Shown here piece after piece: positions 61,801-64,000 of a DNA stretch of 64,000 nt. Position 1 is the first letter of the stretch; every line of letters begins with the position of its first letter. The DNA is from Lysobacter sp. K5869 (GTDB taxonomy: Bacteria; Pseudomonadota; Gammaproteobacteria; Xanthomonadales; Xanthomonadaceae), in NCBI RefSeq assembly GCF_018847975.1, contig NZ_CP072597.1, forward strand, positions 2,643,001 to 2,707,000, written 5' to 3'. The notes below the pieces were generated by a model. It searched no databases. It was not told the DNA's origin and was given only the letters and a program-made list of their open reading frames with translations. Both the position numbers and the translations under genes were made by a program.

Positions 61801-63991
61801 CGTAGGCGTTGATGTCGCGCGCCTGCCGCATCGCCGGACCCATCTCGGCCTGGATGCGCGCCCAGGTGTCGGGGTTGTCGCGGATGAAGGCCTGACGCTC
61901 GTCGTCGGGCAGCGCCTTGACGCATTGGAACGCCAGATAGGCCTCCCAATCCTTGACCATCCAATCGCTGAACAAGCCGCGGCTGACCAGTTCGCGCGCC
62001 TGCTGGCGCACCCGCAGCGGATCGCGGGCGAGGATGATCTTGAGCGTGGCAACGCGGTTGTTCTGGTTGAACAGGAACGATTCGGGCAGTTGGTTGAACA
62101 GCTCGTCGATGAAGCCCAGGCTGTCGAGTTCGCGCAGATAGGCTTGCAGCAGGATCTCGTCGCCGGGGCTTTCGTGGCCGCGCTCCAGCGAGCCGGCGCC
62201 GAGCTTGACCAGATCGCCGTACAGCTCGACGGCTTCGCCGTCGCTGTAGATCCAGCGGCGCTTTTGCTTGAACTTCTTCACCAGCGCCTGCAGCTGGTCG
62301 CGCGCGTCGCCCTGGTCCAGGCGCTGGCGCTGCAGGCCGGAGGCGTCGTAGTAATAGGTGTCGGTAGTGCTGCGCCAGCCGCCGGGCACGCTGGCGCCTT
62401 GCGCGCCGAGCTTGAGCATGCGCTCGTACTCTTCCTTGTCGGCGGCCTTGCGGATTTCCAGCACCGGCAGTTGCAGGCCGGTCTTCTCGTCGCGCGGCAG
62501 GTTGTCGATCAGGCGCAGGTAGTACTTGCCGTCTTCGCGTTGGCGGAAACGGTACTGCGCCGGCATCGGCAGGGTTTGCAGCAGGCGGTAGGCGAACAGC
62601 GCCTCGTGGTCGCGGATCGCCCAGTCGAGCAGGTGGTACGACAGCAAGTCTTCGAGCAATTGTTCGTTCTTGTACGGCAGCCGCGTCTGCACCAGCGCGG
62701 ACAGGGTCTCGCTCTGCCACGGCTGAGATTGGCCGACGAAGGCTTCCGGCGGCAGCAGTTCCAGCATCAGGTCGATCAGGCCGTCGCGTTCGAGCTGTTC
62801 GCCGATGTAGCCGAAGCGCGCGTCGTCGGCGAGTTCGGGGTAGAGCATCGCCAAGGCCGCGATCGCGTCGTTGGCGTTGGGATGGCGCGGCTGGCCGTCG
62901 GCGTCGGTCGGCGCCTGCAGGGTCTGGCGGATGCGGCCGATCAGATCGTTGGCGCCCGGGTCGTCCTTCTTCTTCAGCAGCGCTTCGCGTTTCTTCGCCA
63001 GCGCGGCTTCGTCGGCGGCGGTTTGCTTGCGCGCCGCGGCGAGCTTGGCGAGCACGTCGGGGTTCGGCGCCGGCGCGTTGACGAGGCGGGCGATGGCTTC
63101 GCCTTTTTCCGAGGCGCGCAGTTCTTCCTGCATCGGAGCCGGCAACTGGCCGAAGATGTAGATCAGCGCCTGGGTTTCTTCCAGGTCCAGGCCTTGGTCG
63201 GGCAGCGCGCGCAAGGCCTTGAGGTCGATGGCGTCGTAGCGCGAGGGTTCCAGCGCCCGGTAGCTGGCCAGCACCGAGCGGCGGTGGCGATACATATGCG
63301 GCGGGTTGATGTTGTCGGCCAGCCAATAGCGATGATCCGGCGACAGCGCGCCGACCATCGCCACCGCGACGTCGAACTCGACCGTGTCGAGGATGCGCAT
63401 CACTTTGAACACATCGCCGTCGGACACCCACCAGCCGTCGAGCGCGTCGCGGATCAACTCCAGCTCGCGCGAGCGGCTGGTCTTGACCGAGCCGGCCAGC
63501 GCCGGCGCTTCGGCCGCCTCGGCGGTGGCTTTTTGGCCGTTGTCGGCCGCGGCGTTCGCGCTGCGCAGCGCCACGCGCGGACGATGCAGGGGGTCGCCGC
63601 GCGCGAACGCGGCGCCGAGCGCGTCGGCCTCGGCTTCGGCGGCGGCGAGCGTGTCGCCGGGCGCGACGGCGGCGAGCGAGCGCTGGGCCGCGTGCGCGGT
63701 CTCGTGCGCGAGCAGGTAGCGGCCTTGCGCTTCGCGCGGGCGGTAGCGATCCGGATGCAGCAGCACCCGCGCGTCTTCCTGCAAGGCGTTGGCGCCGCGC
63801 GCCTGGATGCGGATCGCGGCGTCGGCGTCGACGCGCACTTCCAGCCGCGACAGATCCAGACCGAACGCGCGGCCGAGTTCGCCGAGCAGTTGCGCGGTGA
63901 GGCGGGCGCGGGCGAGGTCGGCGTCGTGGATGCGCGGGCCGCCGCAATGGATGCGGGCGAAGTCCGGCGGCGCGTCGTCGCTGCGCAACAT
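55895..63991 (-). CDS. giant DUF4157-headed eCIS-associated protein (5' end may lie outside the window)
   Basis: At least 2698 residues if ATG 63991 is the start; the frame remains open to the window edge. The head (about 10-105) is DUF4157-like with HETAH (96-100) in YLLAHETAHAAQ. A helical region (about 170-900) follows. Near residues 1009-1037 a hydrophobic segment (PFPLLVLMVLPWLAQLAALGL) could span a membrane. Two coiled coils lie near 1115-1165 and 1480-1540. The last 1100 residues are a long series of short beta-strands with LDL/LRIGRIDY/VEVNDIQLG motifs, reminiscent of AsmA/TamB-like repeated beta-structures; that likeness is a visual impression. No known toxin motif was found. Its role (effector, scaffold or tethering protein) is unknown. 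Confidence 0.85.
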   Translation of the reverse strand: MLRSDDAPPDFARIHCGGPRIHDADLARARLTAQLLGELGRAFGLDLSRLEVRVDADAAIRIQARGANALQEDARVLLHPDRYRPREAQGRYLLAHETAHAAQRSLAAVAPGDTLAAAEAEADALGAAFARGDPLHRPRVALRSANAAADNGQKATAEAAEAPALAGSVKTSRSRELELIRDALDGWWVSDGDVFKVMRILDTVEFDVAVAMVGALSPDHRYWLADNINPPHMYRHRRSVLASYRALEPSRYDAIDLKALRALPDQGLDLEETQALIYIFGQLPAPMQEELRASEKGEAIARLVNAPAPNPDVLAKLAAARKQTAADEAALAKKREALLKKKDDPGANDLIGRIRQTLQAPTDADGQPRHPNANDAIAALAMLYPELADDARFGYIGEQLERDGLIDLMLELLPPEAFVGQSQPWQSETLSALVQTRLPYKNEQLLEDLLSYHLLDWAIRDHEALFAYRLLQTLPMPAQYRFRQREDGKYYLRLIDNLPRDEKTGLQLPVLEIRKAADKEEYERMLKLGAQGASVPGGWRSTTDTYYYDASGLQRQRLDQGDARDQLQALVKKFKQKRRWIYSDGEAVELYGDLVKLGAGSLERGHESPGDEILLQAYLRELDSLGFIDELFNQLPESFLFNQNNRVATLKIILARDPLRVRQQARELVSRGLFSDWMVKDWEAYLAFQCVKALPDDERQAFIRDNPDTWARIQAEMGPAMRQARDINAYVGDREGTDRAGVLAQLNDPAFWTVENEVALRGALRMAMAMSEHRYAFERSQTFNVIGKQPKLATLLDDFRLWNPAAKRDKYEPEMLKGTRWHEEGVFASLKSLWGGLVTLWNMDVLFVDGKIGARLDLNDVQKFMGGDLMGMQLAKPSKRSSKQEPVGAQTNKLTLLLDPGWLDGQGKSAELILPQLLIESSNIQRDGSTLQTGQVDLRQLHIRAAYDSQNQGQAAQAQVSLDSLVANDVLFAKSRAMYTIARLTVTALRLAAGSVDSTTGAPPAQRKGRYIPFPLLVLMVLPWLAQLAALGLMATGINRARGLADQGLEPDNRFGSDLTSRIRAIDMSFGSLTAEGFASSGGQRVAHAEVQDFAMRVGLNKATRLRAELASIAQRKAALQGRADAAKTLEELDARSAELERQRAAVETQEQEYLAIQAKLRAGGQTPDQQKQLQADLDRLDFEDKGGAFLDIGKVAASGIEGTVTSAEPIVLNNIHGQGSSTALMGFLSSPTQTPAETARRAKAGERAPALATPGHVGDFGIDLGDVHTGRIEVAGGVRTVESIDKKLEELGDVSDRPHLQPLVDSLQLLRPKAQRYQAMVAMGLSALSKAELEEFAQLRKQLTDDAALIIESIDLTRARLDLDLSSGHVGLSAQQATIAGLQLPQQGITVEQIKASGLRAGALPAGGLLDWSDWKKNLRDAELGADTLQIDKARSKYHGLLFEKATLTGPYARVKQRGNQIELGLNHLNIEGLGVVPRLGLLNQRLRGLREKARAAADKDKPELERKIGELSGLIGELQALADQRHNAYLSLQRAQTPAEIAAAKEAVAQADGVIALNLTQYGAANADLDEFGIEATGAGDVLSDVLGSGFDPIAMLERGGVAITGSGPGHRAFKSMRLQHAQTVGDKPGSSVSAEAGEFAVGETRLDINAKKEGDEILIEVPTFEIDSLSAERFVLTSSDEASSVQIWSDGRSGLEALRFSGTVKLSSRVKGSRELSDYRLASVHIKTAGIGRFYGQDLGLALPSRKLEVQIKSGSINGIRSNEIDVVLPADDKASPLITGADGAASVSIDSIDKLVVGKAMAGAWSGSGRLDAKDISVGLLADGAIQASIGDLDLSDMLVRGPDGWARFSLSDLGAKLTYRKGALDLDDVHFGTLQAPALHWKVGASGFVDADQPVTIRDVRVKGRIEFPPEPDKADPAAQPQSKQPPLQRLKIDRLHVGSIDARHLIYQDENHRVEIGPEQDKLPKHMRRIEPLRLTNLDVWGLDWQHGKGVVGGRAKLDAYQATAQYEGLKSKIKAGAALTGTGMTAQVKGPGVFGVDIGRISKIRGFYHDDKIDTKFLTGSVVGSVTLGPDFIEAESVEVNDIQLGRTTYTNLQQTLELGGARIAKVKLGKVRQNFAKSEDPKDEGGSIPTTLEVRDLDLTGVAANSFIYHGSSKGTTATGEEQSSTQDVTAKHAEMEHLRIGRIDYDTAAAKTTLGDVSLDEGEVDPKAGYKPKPFSLRGLDAKIVNTIGDKETTIKLLTDVEAGPLTSERMVFDSVVLGSVLGKDGKQHDIVRSRTDGAFVLSYFGLINPDLTITDEKGNITRVSAYDYGSIKLSNLRPKFLPNNTIAVSLDSLAANRIQLQRGSGKELKPEDPTVKIDFAELRDIAVGLKGMGTKEGLQVLGAKIGLATGSKIQVDMQIDRRIDSSDEGFKKRMADYREALKKPSHALIAEPLSGMSGDAEVEPENVELFWGVELPWDPNLRLPIRGGRINFDQVSPYAVNIREGHLTLGDFGPEKNIGPDLAGLPGIHANAGEHGMLDLRELVEGLYSKPPTAPKRGDTATDLSALRNLNFGAPQVRLGSGKLGVDLTDDKSLGPGDIYLDVQRERADQNVLRIPWQHVGDRVELLLPQFHAKGAGFPGGKTGAIDLFNVYVRVGNLAEMQFTLHVWVGKGFIKDIEFGDVKLTTADALSLQPAPEAKDMPPSEPKP
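58995..59500 (-). other. coding subregion: second coiled coil and beta-repeat onset in the giant protein
   Basis: This part encodes the end of the second helical coiled coil (LNQRLRGLREKARAAADKD upstream, then LSLQRAQTPAEIAAAKEAVA) and the switch to the strand-rich tail (GEFAVGETRLDINAKKEGDE). It is listed to mark the domain boundary for anyone modelling the protein. Confidence 0.5.
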
Positions 63992-64000
63992 CGGCGGCGG

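Overview
The window is about 64 kb of GC-rich DNA from a Gram-negative bacterium, most likely a Lysobacter-like member of the Xanthomonadaceae. The main signs are strong third-position GC in the core genes, TonB-dependent and other large outer-membrane proteins, a glycine-rich SSB ending in DDDIPF, an H-NS-like protein of the xanthomonad type, a probable XAC0095-type small protein, and REP-associated tyrosine transposases (RAYTs). The genus is inferred from sequence feel; no database was searched.

Layout. (1) 1-9.4 kb: the 3' part of a giant DUF11/Ig-repeat surface protein with OmpA-like C-terminal modules, coupled to a 1267-residue outer-membrane beta-barrel protein and closed by a strong terminator. 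(2) 9.4-19.2 kb: an AT-richer accessory island. It holds two NTF2-like paralogues, a small XAC0095-like gene, a stretch full of CGCAAG/CTTGCG words, two nearly identical RAYT genes, a RAYT fragment, and about ten small unrecognised minus-strand genes. At least fifteen copies of a 22-bp RAYT end sequence punctuate the island and mark gene-sized cassettes. Two segments (RAYT tail + two genes + mini-element; and a DUF6959-like gene with its upstream DNA) are present twice. (3) 19.3-21.9 kb: ssb, an H-NS-like gene, a flavodoxin-fold NAD(P)H oxidoreductase and a small secreted protein. (4) 22.3-34.6 kb: an amino-sugar (probably N-acetylgalactosamine) utilisation locus. On the minus strand are agaS, a ROK kinase, a GatZ/KbaZ-type aldolase subunit, a DeoR regulator and nagA; on the plus strand are a secreted GH31 glycosidase with carbohydrate-binding domains and a TonB-dependent receptor. 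A palindrome-rich divergent control region lies between the two arms. (5) 34.6-41.6 kb: an NmrA-type protein, then a catalase-like protein, DoxX, aldehyde dehydrogenase, Tat-exported GMC oxidoreductase and LysR regulator. (6) 41.7-64 kb: one minus-strand operon encoding the baseplate/spike half of an extracellular contractile injection system (eCIS): DUF6519 protein, gpI-like protein, two baseplate-J-like proteins, gp25, PAAR-like tip, gpV-like spike, gpD-like hub, tail-X-like protein, CIS tube/baseplate protein, a DUF4157 protein and a giant DUF4157-headed protein of about 2700 residues that reaches the window edge. Sheath, inner tube and AAA ATPase genes are not in the window and would be expected upstream, beyond base 64000.

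The most unusual items are the giant DUF4157 fusion in the eCIS operon, the RAYT-end-delimited cassette array, and the GalNAc locus, which carries an aldolase non-catalytic subunit but no catalytic partner in view.
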